NCBI RefSeq assembly: GCF_019613795.1 | Contig: NZ_CP080429.1 | Coordinates: forward strand, 186,001 to 250,000 | Length of the DNA stretch: 64,000 nucleotides | Source of the DNA: Flavobacterium litorale | Lineage (GTDB): Bacteria; Bacteroidota; Bacteroidia; Flavobacteriales; Flavobacteriaceae | Direction of reading: 5' to 3' | In this document: in pieces, positions 7,352 to 17,313 of the stretch | Position numbering within the stretch: position 1 is the stretch's first letter | Layout of the letters: every line of letters begins with the position of its first letter | The notes under the pieces: model-generated | Databases searched by the model: none | Told to the model about the DNA's origin: nothing | Seen by the model: only the letters and a program-made list of their open reading frames with translations | Made by a program: the position numbers and the translations under genes

Positions 7352-9724
7352 ATGAACATTGAGCATTTTGAGAGCAGTCCGTTTGAAGTAAAGATTTCCT
7401 TTCATAAAGTGATGGAACAACTTGAGGAGATTGCTGTGTCTGGCAGTAAGCATAAGTCGGACTATGCAAAAGCTCTGTTAGATAGTACAGCGGCTTACCC
7501 AGAGTTACGCGAAGGTATTAAAGACCCTAACCAGCTTAATAAGTACGAGGACTTGATAAAAGACTTACTTTCGGATTTATTCCCTACCGCACTTAGTAAA
7601 AACGAAATCAAGGCCGTTGCAATTCCTTTTTACAACATTACTTTTAACTATACCAAAAGGTTACAAAGTATTTTAGATGAAGCGGGGACTGATTTTGATA
7701 TGAGCATTCGTGATTTTAGCGACCATGAGTTTTATGTAATGGCATGTTGCTTAATTTTAAATAACTACTACGGTTACCATTTTGATTTTAGCCGACCTTT
7801 GTTTTATGATATACCTGATGCTAGTGGTATTATGAAACATTACCGAATTTTATATAATGCTGATTTTATTGAAATTCTGCCAAAAGACAACCATAACGAA
7901 ATTACAGAGGACGATATAAAGCTATTGATGGACAACTTTGATAATTTGGAGTTATGGAAAGAAAAATTCCCTGAAGATAGCTGGGTTTTAAAAGGCTTTG
8001 GTATTGTATCGCTTTTTGACTCTACTACAGAGAGTGCCATATCCAATTTAAAAACGAGTTTATTAAAACCTGAAGATTTTGATGAAGGTGATAAGTCCAA
8101 ACAAGAAAACATATTTAGGTCGATTTATAAAATACCCGATTTGCGTATTGGGTTTACAGAAGTCCATTTAGAAGAAAACACTTTTAATTTGCCCCTTTTT
8201 GACAAAATAGATAGTTATATTTTAAAAGACAGATCTGAAATTAACTGCAATGATGTGTTTTGCGGACAATCGTTAAAAAAAATCATTGAAGACCACAAAT
8301 ATTTTGTAATATCAGATACCGAAAATTATTGCAAAGCATGTAGCGAAAATCCTGATAACGAATTTGCTCAGCATTTGCTAGATCAAGACATAAAGAGTTG
8401 TATACTGGCACCGCTAGTTAAAAACAACAAACTAATTGGTATTATAGAGCTTGTATCATCTCGTGCAGGCGAGCTTAATAGTATTAATGCCAAAAAACTA
8501 TCGTACATACTACCATTTTTAACGGATAGGATAGAAACATATTACTCTGAAATGCAAAACCAGATTGATGCTATTATCCAAAAGGAATATACAGCCATAC
8601 ACAATAGCGTATATTGGAAGTTCCGTGAAGAGGCATTAAGGCACATTAACGAACCTGAAAACAAAAACTCCGCCTACAAAGAGATTGTTTTTAAAGAAAT
8701 TTATCCGCTTTATGGGCAGATAGACGTGAAGGGTTCATCTACAGCGCGAAATCAATCTACCGAAGAAGATCTTGTTAAACAAATAGAAAAATTGCTATCA
8801 CTTTTCCGCTACATTTTCAATCTTGAAAAATTACCACTTATTGAGCAACATATTTATGAGCTCGAAAATATGGAGACTAAGATAAAAACGGAAATGCAAG
8901 CTGACTCTGAAGCGGTGATACAAAATTACATCCAAACCGAGATACACCCTATGCTTGAGCATTTTGAATCGGTTAACGAAGATATACACAACCATATTGA
9001 CAACTACTTTAGAACGCTAGACCATAGAGTAGATATGGTGTACCACAGCAGAAAGAACTTTGATGAAGCACTCTCGATAATTAATAAGCATTTAGCGGAA
9101 GTTTTAGACCAAAAGCAAGTTGAGGCACAAAAGTTTTACCCGCATTATTATGAGCGTTTTAAAACCGATGGTGTGGAGCATAATTTGTACATAGGGGCAT
9201 CTATAGCACCAAAAAACCAATACAGCCCGTTATACCTTAACAATTTACGATTGTGGCAGCTACAGGTAATGTGCGAAATGGAAAATGAGTATTACAAACT
9301 CTATCCTGCATTACCCTATCAACTGGATGTAACATCATTAATATTAGTATTTAGTTCGCCTATATCCATACGTTTTAGAATGGACGAAAAGCGTTTTGAT
9401 GTAGATGGTACGTACAATGCCCGATATGAAGTGGTAAAGAAACGGATTGACAAATCGCATATTAAAGGTACGGACAAACGTATTACCGAGAAAGGTAAAA
9501 TTACCATTGTGTATTCGCAAAAACAGGAAGAAACAGAGTACCGACGCTACATTCAATTCTTACAGCACAAAAATTTAGTAGATAGTGTTGTAGAACAATT
9601 TGATGTAGAAGATTTGCAGGGTGTTACAGGGCTAAAAGCACTGCGTATTGCTATTGTGTACAATACCGAAAGTATGCCCGAAAAAACATATAGTTATGAT
9701 GATTTGCTGAGAGAATTAAGCTAA
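7352..9724 (+). CDS. Large GAF-domain protein
   Basis: 790 residues, soluble, with no signal peptide or membrane segment. The N-terminal 270 residues do not match a domain I can name. A GAF-like sensor domain spans about 290-410, where IKSCILAPLVKNNKLIGIIELVSSR is the typical GAF core. It carries an inserted pair of cysteines (NYCKACSENPDNEF) that could sense redox state or bind a ligand. A long helical, coiled-coil-like region follows (about 410-600), and a C-terminal alpha/beta region ends with YSYDDLLRELS. There is no kinase, cyclase or HTH output domain, so the signalling partner is unknown. It stands alone with its own promoter. The GAF call is fairly secure, the rest is not. Confidence 0.8.
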   Translation: MNIEHFESSPFEVKISFHKVMEQLEEIAVSGSKHKSDYAKALLDSTAAYPELREGIKDPNQLNKYEDLIKDLLSDLFPTALSKNEIKAVAIPFYNITFNYTKRLQSILDEAGTDFDMSIRDFSDHEFYVMACCLILNNYYGYHFDFSRPLFYDIPDASGIMKHYRILYNADFIEILPKDNHNEITEDDIKLLMDNFDNLELWKEKFPEDSWVLKGFGIVSLFDSTTESAISNLKTSLLKPEDFDEGDKSKQENIFRSIYKIPDLRIGFTEVHLEENTFNLPLFDKIDSYILKDRSEINCNDVFCGQSLKKIIEDHKYFVISDTENYCKACSENPDNEFAQHLLDQDIKSCILAPLVKNNKLIGIIELVSSRAGELNSINAKKLSYILPFLTDRIETYYSEMQNQIDAIIQKEYTAIHNSVYWKFREEALRHINEPENKNSAYKEIVFKEIYPLYGQIDVKGSSTARNQSTEEDLVKQIEKLLSLFRYIFNLEKLPLIEQHIYELENMETKIKTEMQADSEAVIQNYIQTEIHPMLEHFESVNEDIHNHIDNYFRTLDHRVDMVYHSRKNFDEALSIINKHLAEVLDQKQVEAQKFYPHYYERFKTDGVEHNLYIGASIAPKNQYSPLYLNNLRLWQLQVMCEMENEYYKLYPALPYQLDVTSLILVFSSPISIRFRMDEKRFDVDGTYNARYEVVKKRIDKSHIKGTDKRITEKGKITIVYSQKQEETEYRRYIQFLQHKNLVDSVVEQFDVEDLQGVTGLKALRIAIVYNTESMPEKTYSYDDLLRELS

Positions 9725-9759
9725 AACCGAAACTTAGCTGAATGATTATAACATTTTAA

Positions 9760-10944
9760 CTATATACGGCTAAAGGCATATATAAATGCAATTACCGAAA
9801 TAATAATACCTATCATAAAAATGTTGTACGTAACTCGGAGCAATTTGTACTTTTTATTAAGCACAAGCCCTAAAAAGTAAAGGTCTTTAATCATCGAATC
9901 GTACAAGTACTTTCTATCCTTCATCATCTCATTCATCGCCCAGGTATACTCTCCAAGAGGTACTTTATAAAAATTACCAAAAAACAGCAAATTCACTTTT
10001 CGGCTATTAATATCTTGGCGCGTAAACGTACCCTCAGTAACCTTAGGTCGGGTAGACAATATGGCAAATATGATAGATACCACACTAAATAACACTAAAA
10101 TTAATGTAGGTATAATTAAGTGGGTATTGGTAGGGCTGTCCAACTTTGGTATTAGCGTTGTTAAGGACACCGATATAATAATAGCATTAACCGATATCAT
10201 TATATTAGCCTTACTATCAGCAATATCACTTAGGCGGGTATGGTTATTAAGGGTTACCCTAAACATAGTATCTATACCCCTATCAGGTCGGGTTAACTTT
10301 TCGAGCTTCTTTTTATTTATTTTATTTTTAGAAACCTTTTTTTTACCCGATTTTAATTTTTTTATGGTTTTGTGTAGTCGTGCAATATTTTTATCCTTTT
10401 CAGGCTGCATCTCTTTTTTTGCATACGGGCTGTAGTACCTGTGTTTGTAAAGTAAAATATCCCTATTCTCAATAATCCACTCTACATCGGTAAACTCCTT
10501 ATAGCCATTAAGTCGCCATTCCTCACGCAGTAACTCGGCAAATTTGGCATAACTCTTATCGGCAAAATGAGAATAATCAGCATCCCTAATAATATTCTCA
10601 AGAGGCGTTTTAGGCGCAACCTCAACTTTAGTAGCCCGTATAAGGCTAGCTACCAATTCTATTCTATCTTGCGGGTAATTTTGCTCCAATAAAAATTCGC
10701 TGGCAATAGTAGCACCAACCTCCTCATGGTTTTCGCGCCCATTTATATACCCCGAATCGTGAAACCAAGCAGCAATAAGTAATGCCTCTTTATCACTTTC
10801 ATCAACTTTTTCTTCGGTAGCTATTAATGCCGCAGCATTAACAACACGTAAAGTATGATTAAAATTATGGTAAATATAATTAACAGATAGTTTATCTTTG
10901 AATAAATTAAATACGTAGTTCTCGGCTTTTTTAACAATAGTCAT
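9760..10944 (-). CDS. HD-domain phosphohydrolase fused to Pycsar-type membrane effector domain
   Basis: 394 residues. The N-terminal part (about 1-180) is an HD metal-dependent phosphohydrolase with His30, His62-Asp63 (AAWFHDSGY), His73 and Asp121/123. A very basic linker (190-218) leads to DRGIDTMFRVTLNNHTRLSDIADSKANIMISVNAI (222-255, here in two parts), the hallmark of PycTM-type effector domains, with membrane helices near 247-265, 276-296 and 371-391. Pycsar effectors kill the cell when a phage-induced cyclic pyrimidine is made. No cyclase lies next to this gene, so the HD domain may degrade or sense a nucleotide and control the membrane part. It is divergent from the gene at 10972 with only 27 bp between. 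Domains are clear; the defence role is inference. Confidence 0.85.
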   Translation of the reverse strand: MTIVKKAENYVFNLFKDKLSVNYIYHNFNHTLRVVNAAALIATEEKVDESDKEALLIAAWFHDSGYINGRENHEEVGATIASEFLLEQNYPQDRIELVASLIRATKVEVAPKTPLENIIRDADYSHFADKSYAKFAELLREEWRLNGYKEFTDVEWIIENRDILLYKHRYYSPYAKKEMQPEKDKNIARLHKTIKKLKSGKKKVSKNKINKKKLEKLTRPDRGIDTMFRVTLNNHTRLSDIADSKANIMISVNAIIISVSLTTLIPKLDSPTNTHLIIPTLILVLFSVVSIIFAILSTRPKVTEGTFTRQDINSRKVNLLFFGNFYKVPLGEYTWAMNEMMKDRKYLYDSMIKDLYFLGLVLNKKYKLLRVTYNIFMIGIIISVIAFIYAFSRI

Positions 10945-10971
10945 CCTGCAAAAAATTAATCATACCAAATT

Positions 10972-13900
10972 ATGAAATTCTTTTCGGTTTATAATAGTAT
11001 CGGATTAAATAAGTACATTATTGTTTTCCTTACTAGTTTTTTACTCCTATCGTGCGCTACAAATCACCCACAATATGGCAAAGACGTAGTCGATAAAAAA
11101 AGTGGAAATGATGTTGTTATTGATGCTGAGCTAAACCACCGTATTTATCTAATAGGCGATGCAGGTTATGCCACCAGCAAAAACTCGCAAGCCCTATTAA
11201 ATGTGGTTACCGATAAACTGAAAAAAGAAGACAAAAACACATCGCTACTGTATCTTGGCGATAACATTTATCCGCTAGGCATGCCCCCCAAACGAAAAAA
11301 GAAAAAACGTGAAGCTGCCAAAAAAGGATTGGATCAACAAATAGCACTTGCTAAAGTGTTTGAGGGTAAAACATTTTTTATACCTGGTAACCACGATTGG
11401 TACTCGGGTTTGGATGGGCTGGACGAGCAAAACGATTATATTGAGAAAAAGCTAGACGATAACAAATCGTTCCTGCCAGGCAAAGGTTGCGGTATTGATG
11501 ATTATGAGATTAACGATAATGTAACCCTAGTTACCATAGACAGCCAATGGTATATTGAAGATTGGGACGACTACCCTACTATTAATGACGATTGCGATAT
11601 AAAAACCCGCGAAGCCATGTTTATTGAGCTAGAGGACTTGCTTAACGACAACCAAAACAAAATAATTGTAATTGCCATACACCACCCTTTAATGACTAAT
11701 GGTACACATGGTGGGCAATTCTCGCTACACAAACACCTATATCCAACAGAAGCCAAAGTACCACTACCCGTTATAGGTAGTATTATAAACACCATACGAA
11801 GAACATCGGGCTACAGCCAACAGGATAGGCAGAGCAAGCTGTACAACAAATTAACGATGCGCATTAAAACACTTATTCGCAGTAAAAATAATGTTATTGT
11901 AGTATCGGGGCACGACCATAATTTACAGTATATTGGGTATAACGACATTCATCAAATTATTAGTGGCTCAGGCTCTAAAATAGAGGCAGCACGAGCCATA
12001 TACCCCAACGATTTTTCGTACGGTGGAACAGGGTATGCTATACTCGATTTGTTTGAAGATGGTAAAGCCAACATAAAATACTTTGCTACCGGTAGCCAAG
12101 GCGAAGAACAACTGTACGAAACTAATATTGATTTACGCCCAGACATAGAAATCGAGGACTATCAGGATGAGTTTCCTCAAACCATAGAGGCTGCTATTTA
12201 CAGCCCTGAAATGACAGATAAAGGGGGCATTTACAAATTTTTCTTTGGTAAACATTATCGTTCCTATTACAGCGAGCTACTCACTGTAAAAACATTAACC
12301 ATAGATACGTTATTTGGCGGAATGACGCCTGTTAAATCAGGTGGAGGGCATCAGTCAAAATCATTACGTTTGGCAGATAAAAATGGTAAAGAATATGTAA
12401 TGCGTGGGGTTAAAAAAAGTGCTACACAATTTTTGCAAACAGTGGCCTTTAAAACAAAATACATGGGCGATAACTTTGACAATACATTTGCCGAAAGTTT
12501 CTTATTGGATTTTTATACTACAGCGCACCCCTACACTCCGTTTATATTAGGCGATTTAGCCGAAAGCGTAGGCATATACCACACCAACCCAAAACTCTAT
12601 TTTGTACCCAAGCACGATGCCTTAGGTAAATATAACAACGAGTATGGCGGCGAATTGTATATGATAGAAGAACATCCTGGTAAGGAACATTACGATTTAG
12701 CTAGTTTTGGTAAACCCGACGATATTGAGGGTACTGATGATATGCTGGAAGATTTACGAAAAGATGCCAAATACAAAATGGACGAACGCGCCTATATTAG
12801 GGCACGATTATTTGATATGCTAATAGGCGATTGGGACAGGCACGACGACCAATGGCGCTGGGCAAAATTTGAAGAAAAAGACTCCGTACTATACAAGCCC
12901 ATTCCGCGCGACCGCGACCAAGCCTTCTCTATGTACGATGGTGCACTACTATCATTAATCATGAAAATTCCAGCGTTGCGCCACATGCAGAGTTATACAA
13001 AAACTATTCAGGACGTAAAATGGTTTAACCGTGAGCCTTATCCGTTAGATTTAGCATTAACAAGCAACTCAGATATAAAGGTATGGCTAGAAGAAGCTGC
13101 CTTTTTACAAGAAGCATTAACTGACGAGGCTATAGAGAATGCATTTAGCAAACTCCCAAAAGAGATACAGGACGAAACCGCAGAAACAATAAAAGCCAAC
13201 CTAAGGCAGCGAAGAACCGATTTAAAAAAATATGCTACTGAATATTATAAGGTATTATTAAAAACAGTAATACTTACAGGTACAGACGATAAAGAAAAGT
13301 TTGTAATAACCCGATTGCCAAAAGGAGTAACAAAGATTGAAACCTACAGCCTTAAAAAAGACAAAGAAACATTTATAAGTGAACGTACATACAACAGAAA
13401 AACTACCAAAGAAATATGGATATTTGGATTGGATGATGATGATATTTTTGAGATAAAAGGAAAGCCCGAAAAACCTATAAAAATAAGAATACTTGGCGGA
13501 CAAAACCACGATGAGTATACCATAGAGAATGGTAGAAAAATTAATGTGTACGATTTTAAGAGTAAGAAAAATACGTTTAACATTGATAAACGAACGAGGC
13601 TTATACTAACGGACGATTACGAAACGAACAGTTACGATATGCACCGCCCTCATTATAACTCCACCTCAACATTACCTTCTGCTGGGTACAACCCAGACGA
13701 TGGCGTTAAACTAGGCGTACTCTTTAACTACATAGTAAACAACTTTAACCGAAAACCCTACTCGCAAAAACACAGCGTTAAGGCAGAATACTTTTTTGCA
13801 ACATCGGGTGTTGCCGCATCCTCACGGAGTGAATTTATTAATATAGCCAGCCGATGGGATTTTGCTGTAGATTTACGTTATACCAGCCCAACCTTTAGCA

Positions 13901-14700
13901 TTAACTACTTTGGTTATGGTAACGAAACAGAAAACAACGACGATGATAGGGGAATGGACTTTAATAGGGTTAAGCTACAAACTTTTAGAGTAGCACCCTC
14001 TTTATTTAAACGAAACAGGAATGGTAGTACTATAACCTTCCAACCCGCCTTTGAATCTATTGAAATAGAAAATTCTGGCAACCGATTTATTGATATGGAT
14101 GGTGTTGTACCCGAGCGTCTTTTTGAACACCGCCAGTACGGTAGTATGAATGCCGAATACAAATACGAAAATTACGACTTGCCTGCATTGCCATCTATGG
14201 GGATGAAATTCGCATTATTATTAAACTGGACTACTAGTTTTGATGATCTAAATCGCAACTTTGGTACAATAGAAGGGTTTGTAGATTTTGTACACAAAAT
14301 AACACCTGATAAAAGGCTTGTTTTTGAATCGAGTGTAAAAGGAAAATTACTTACCAATAATAACTTCGAAATATACCAAGCAGCAACCGTAGGGGGCGAT
14401 AACGACCTTAGAGGCTACCGCCGTGAGCGTTTTACAGGTAAAAAATCGTTTTACCACAGCTCCGATTTACGCTTTACGCTAAAAAGAGGTAAAAGCAGCT
14501 TTGTACCTATTAGTTACGGTATTTTTGGTGGTTTTGATTATGGTCGTGTTTGGATAGACGAACAATCGTCCAACAAATGGCACCAAAGTGTTGGTGGAGG
14601 TTTGTGGTTAAATGGTGTAGACAGTGTTACGGCACGAGTGTTTTACTTTCAGGGTGCCGATGGAGGTCGTTTTGCAGTAGGCTTACAGCTTGGACTTTAA
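10972..14700 (+). CDS. Outer-membrane lipoprotein: metallophosphoesterase, kinase-like middle segment, BamA-like barrel
   Basis: 1242 residues. The lipobox LLLSC puts the anchor at Cys28. A calcineurin-type phosphoesterase spans about 55-330, with GDAGYA (Asp63), LGDNIYP (Asp97), GNHDW (139-143), AIHHPLMTNGTHGG and SGHDHN. The middle (about 420-800) has a strand pair with EYVMRGVKK (474-482) and then LIGDWDRHDDQWRW (Asp622) and PIPRDRDQAF (Asp647, Asp649). This spacing resembles the catalytic loop and metal-binding motif of HipA, Fam20C and CotH-like atypical kinases. The last 350 or so residues are beta strands typical of a BamA/TamA C-terminal barrel. Its stop overlaps the convergent gene by 18 bp. 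The phosphatase and barrel are secure; the kinase-like reading is inferred. Confidence 0.85.
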   Translation: MKFFSVYNSIGLNKYIIVFLTSFLLLSCATNHPQYGKDVVDKKSGNDVVIDAELNHRIYLIGDAGYATSKNSQALLNVVTDKLKKEDKNTSLLYLGDNIYPLGMPPKRKKKKREAAKKGLDQQIALAKVFEGKTFFIPGNHDWYSGLDGLDEQNDYIEKKLDDNKSFLPGKGCGIDDYEINDNVTLVTIDSQWYIEDWDDYPTINDDCDIKTREAMFIELEDLLNDNQNKIIVIAIHHPLMTNGTHGGQFSLHKHLYPTEAKVPLPVIGSIINTIRRTSGYSQQDRQSKLYNKLTMRIKTLIRSKNNVIVVSGHDHNLQYIGYNDIHQIISGSGSKIEAARAIYPNDFSYGGTGYAILDLFEDGKANIKYFATGSQGEEQLYETNIDLRPDIEIEDYQDEFPQTIEAAIYSPEMTDKGGIYKFFFGKHYRSYYSELLTVKTLTIDTLFGGMTPVKSGGGHQSKSLRLADKNGKEYVMRGVKKSATQFLQTVAFKTKYMGDNFDNTFAESFLLDFYTTAHPYTPFILGDLAESVGIYHTNPKLYFVPKHDALGKYNNEYGGELYMIEEHPGKEHYDLASFGKPDDIEGTDDMLEDLRKDAKYKMDERAYIRARLFDMLIGDWDRHDDQWRWAKFEEKDSVLYKPIPRDRDQAFSMYDGALLSLIMKIPALRHMQSYTKTIQDVKWFNREPYPLDLALTSNSDIKVWLEEAAFLQEALTDEAIENAFSKLPKEIQDETAETIKANLRQRRTDLKKYATEYYKVLLKTVILTGTDDKEKFVITRLPKGVTKIETYSLKKDKETFISERTYNRKTTKEIWIFGLDDDDIFEIKGKPEKPIKIRILGGQNHDEYTIENGRKINVYDFKSKKNTFNIDKRTRLILTDDYETNSYDMHRPHYNSTSTLPSAGYNPDDGVKLGVLFNYIVNNFNRKPYSQKHSVKAEYFFATSGVAASSRSEFINIASRWDFAVDLRYTSPTFSINYFGYGNETENNDDDRGMDFNRVKLQTFRVAPSLFKRNRNGSTITFQPAFESIEIENSGNRFIDMDGVVPERLFEHRQYGSMNAEYKYENYDLPALPSMGMKFALLLNWTTSFDDLNRNFGTIEGFVDFVHKITPDKRLVFESSVKGKLLTNNNFEIYQAATVGGDNDLRGYRRERFTGKKSFYHSSDLRFTLKRGKSSFVPISYGIFGGFDYGRVWIDEQSSNKWHQSVGGGLWLNGVDSVTARVFYFQGADGGRFAVGLQLGL

Positions 14701-15549
14701 GTCGGATATTTTAACCTGATATAAAAAAGCACTATTATTTTTGGGCTTTTCGTCTACCATAAGGAGTGTGTTATCATCTTTAAAGCAAATACCCTCCTTT
14801 TGGGAGTAATGCTCTAGTTTGTACTCTTTCATCATATCCTGCGTAAAGCCTTTTTCGGCAAAGCCCTCTATAAGCCATATTTTATCGCCAGATAGTAATA
14901 CAGCCGTTTTACCATCGGGGCTAATATCAGCTCCCGTTAAAGCACATTTTCGGTATACATCGCAACTGTTTAGTGTAGCTAACAACCTCGCTTTATGCTT
15001 TCCTTTTTTATTAGGTACACTGTAAACATTAAAACGACCATCAAAACGGGCACTTCTGTTTTTAGTAAACAAATAAAAGTTTCCGTTTAACTCAAAAAAA
15101 GATTCTACATCGTAAAAACGCTTCGATTTTTTAGGTGGAAATTTTTCCTGCTCAGGGTAGTAAAACGATACTTCGTAAGCTACCTTAGCTTCATCATCTT
15201 TCAAATCATCCCTGTCAACTCTATATATCACTAAGTCCTCCCTATCGTTCTTATTATTCCCAAAATCACCAATATATAAATTCCCCTCTTTATCAGATGT
15301 TATATCTTCCCAATCTACATTATCCGCTTTTTTAATATTAACAGTATGTTTTGTTTCTCCGTTTTCTGCTAAGCCATGTATTTTAGCCTTATTACCGCTA
15401 TCCTCAATTGCCCAAAGCCATTTGCTTCCATTTACATACTCTATACCCGAAATTTCATCTTTATCTAGCTCGCCAATAATTTTCACATATTTTCCAGTAC
15501 CAGAGCAAGATAATAATAGGATTAGAAACGGCAACATCAAATTTTTCAT
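14683..15549 (-). CDS. Propeller-like lipoprotein (SdiA-regulated type)
   Basis: 288 residues with lipobox LLSC (Cys15). Repeats such as DEISGIEYVNGSKWLWAIED, VDWEDITSDKEGNLYIGDF and ALTGADISPDGKTAVLLSGD look like blades of a beta-propeller, as in SdiA-regulated or phytase-like proteins. DWEDI and DVESF supply acidic residues that could bind calcium. It converges on the phosphoesterase gene, overlapping it tail to tail by 18 bp, and might act on the same phosphorylated substrates, though only proximity suggests this. Confidence 0.7.
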   Translation of the reverse strand: MKNLMLPFLILLLSCSGTGKYVKIIGELDKDEISGIEYVNGSKWLWAIEDSGNKAKIHGLAENGETKHTVNIKKADNVDWEDITSDKEGNLYIGDFGNNKNDREDLVIYRVDRDDLKDDEAKVAYEVSFYYPEQEKFPPKKSKRFYDVESFFELNGNFYLFTKNRSARFDGRFNVYSVPNKKGKHKARLLATLNSCDVYRKCALTGADISPDGKTAVLLSGDKIWLIEGFAEKGFTQDMMKEYKLEHYSQKEGICFKDDNTLLMVDEKPKNNSAFLYQVKISDLKSKL

Positions 15550-15768
15550 AGTATAGTTTTACTTAGTATTTACGTAAGATTAAAAGTACAACAAAAAACA
15601 GAGCCTAACAATTAATATAGTTAATACAGCTGTTAATCATGCGTTAAACCTCCTACTATTACCAACAGATATTAGTAATTTTATACTAATTAAATACATT
15701 GGCTTCCTACTATCAATAGCGATAAGCCAAAAATTACAAATAATACTAACCATAAAAACAGTACCATT

Positions 15769-16047
15769 ATGAGCATTAATAATGAAAAGAAAATGAAAGA
15801 GCACAACAAAGAGCATCAAAACGCTACTGTAGGCAATTCTGAAACGAAAGAGGAAATACCGTACGATGCAGCTGCTCCGTTAAACCCAAAGGAATTGGCA
15901 ACATTTCCGAAACAGGAAGAAATTGAAGATCCTAATCCAGAGGAAGACCATGAAGCTCATTTAGCGAGCAAAGTAAAATCGCCCGTACGGAATGGACGTA
16001 ACATTACCAATACAGGTACAATGCCTGATGAAAATGGTTTCCTGTAA
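15769..16047 (+). CDS. Small acidic hypothetical protein
   Basis: 92 residues, no signal peptide, no membrane segment, rich in Glu, Lys, Asn and Pro, and probably disordered. It has a recognisable start (MSINNEKKMKEHNKEHQN) and ends just before a strong terminator, which supports it being a real transcribed gene. Proteins of this kind are widespread and unassigned in flavobacteria. No function can be proposed. Confidence 0.6.
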   Translation: MSINNEKKMKEHNKEHQNATVGNSETKEEIPYDAAAPLNPKELATFPKQEEIEDPNPEEDHEAHLASKVKSPVRNGRNITNTGTMPDENGFL

Positions 16048-16069
16048 AACAAAGCACAGCAGATACGTT

Positions 16070-16096
16070 AAAAAAGGAGTTTTATACTCCTTTTTT
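16070..16096 (+). terminator. Intrinsic terminator
   Basis: AAAAAAGGAG-TTTTATA-CTCCTTTTTT, a 10-bp stem (six A-T pairs plus GGAG/CTCC) with a T-run, 23 bp after the small acidic protein gene. Confidence 0.8.
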
Positions 16097-16121
16097 CGAA
16101 TACTAAAGTAATACAAATGGT

Positions 16122-17216
16122 ATGAAGAAATTTAAAAAGCTATGGATTACACTCGGGTCGATAATAGTACTACTAATAATCGCAAATTTTGCCCTAGAAC
16201 CTGTTGCCTTACACTATGTAAACAAAGCACTCGCTAATATTGAGGGGTATAAAGGAAGTGTAAAAGATATTGATATTCACCTGTATCGTGGTGCATACCG
16301 TATAGATTCGTTAGAAATAAAAAAGATCGAAAAAGATGGCACAGAGCCATTTGTGGCTGCCGATGCTATTGATATCTCGATACAATGGAAATCGTTGTTT
16401 AAAGGGGCTATTACTGGCGAATTTTATGTAGAGCACCCTGTACTCAACTTTATTAAACGAGGCGATGCCGTAGATACTGGTGGCGATAACGATTTTATAC
16501 AAACCATAAAAGATTTATCTCCTGTAACCATAAATAGGTTTGAAATAACTAATGGCGAGGTACACTATATTGATTATGGTGCTAGCCCCAATATAGATAT
16601 TGCTGCAACCAATGTAAACGCCGTAGCTACAAATTTAACCAATGTATTACGTAAAGACGATCCGTTACCATCAGACATTACCCTTACCGCAATTACAAGC
16701 GGTAACGGGCGCATAGATAGCAGCGCAAAGATAAATTTGTTAAAGGAAGTGCCTGATTTTGATTTCAACTTTAAGTTGGAACAAATGAATCTTACCTACT
16801 TAAAAGATTTTACCGATGCCTATGCTAAGTTTACCTTTAAAAAAGGTACACTAGCCATAACATCGGAACTAGCTATGAACAATGGTAAATACGATGGTTA
16901 CCTAAAACCTGTTATGGATGATATTAGGATTATTGACCTTACACCAGATACTGAGAGAGAAAAAGAACGTGGCTTTTTTAAAAAGGTATGGGAACTTATT
17001 GTGGGGGGAACTGTTGCGGTAGTTAAAAATAAAAGCAAAGACCGACTAGCTACCAAAGTACCCTTAAAAGGAAATTTAAAGGAAGGTGAGCCTTTTACGT
17101 GGACCTTAATTGTAAATGTTTTGCGTAACGGTTTTATAAAAGCCTTTGATAAAAATTTGGATAACTCCATTAGCTTTGATGATGTAGCAGGCGAAGAAGA
17201 ATCTAAAAAAGAGTAA
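16122..17216 (+). CDS. DUF748 / AsmA-like envelope protein
   Basis: 364 residues. One N-terminal membrane anchor (about 8-26) precedes a periplasmic beta-rich body. SVKDIDIHLYRGAYRIDSLEI (given in part) and FVAADAIDISIQWKSLF are characteristic of DUF748 proteins, which belong to the AsmA/VPS13-like bridge superfamily that may move lipids between membranes. At 364 residues it is much shorter than the large AsmA members, so a bridging role is less likely than an accessory one. It has its own short upstream region after a terminator and is followed by the antiporter gene at 97 bp. Confidence 0.8.
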   Translation: MKKFKKLWITLGSIIVLLIIANFALEPVALHYVNKALANIEGYKGSVKDIDIHLYRGAYRIDSLEIKKIEKDGTEPFVAADAIDISIQWKSLFKGAITGEFYVEHPVLNFIKRGDAVDTGGDNDFIQTIKDLSPVTINRFEITNGEVHYIDYGASPNIDIAATNVNAVATNLTNVLRKDDPLPSDITLTAITSGNGRIDSSAKINLLKEVPDFDFNFKLEQMNLTYLKDFTDAYAKFTFKKGTLAITSELAMNNGKYDGYLKPVMDDIRIIDLTPDTEREKERGFFKKVWELIVGGTVAVVKNKSKDRLATKVPLKGNLKEGEPFTWTLIVNVLRNGFIKAFDKNLDNSISFDDVAGEEESKKE

Positions 17217-17313
17217 GTAATACAAACTGTATCCTTTTTTTAAGATTACTTTAGTTTTACATAAATTTACTGTTTAGCTGTAATAGCTAAAATAATTAAC
17301 CAATATTCAACCA

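Noticed and set aside
9760..15549. Complete Pycsar defence system
   Set aside because: Only an effector-like domain is present; no pyrimidine cyclase gene is in the window.
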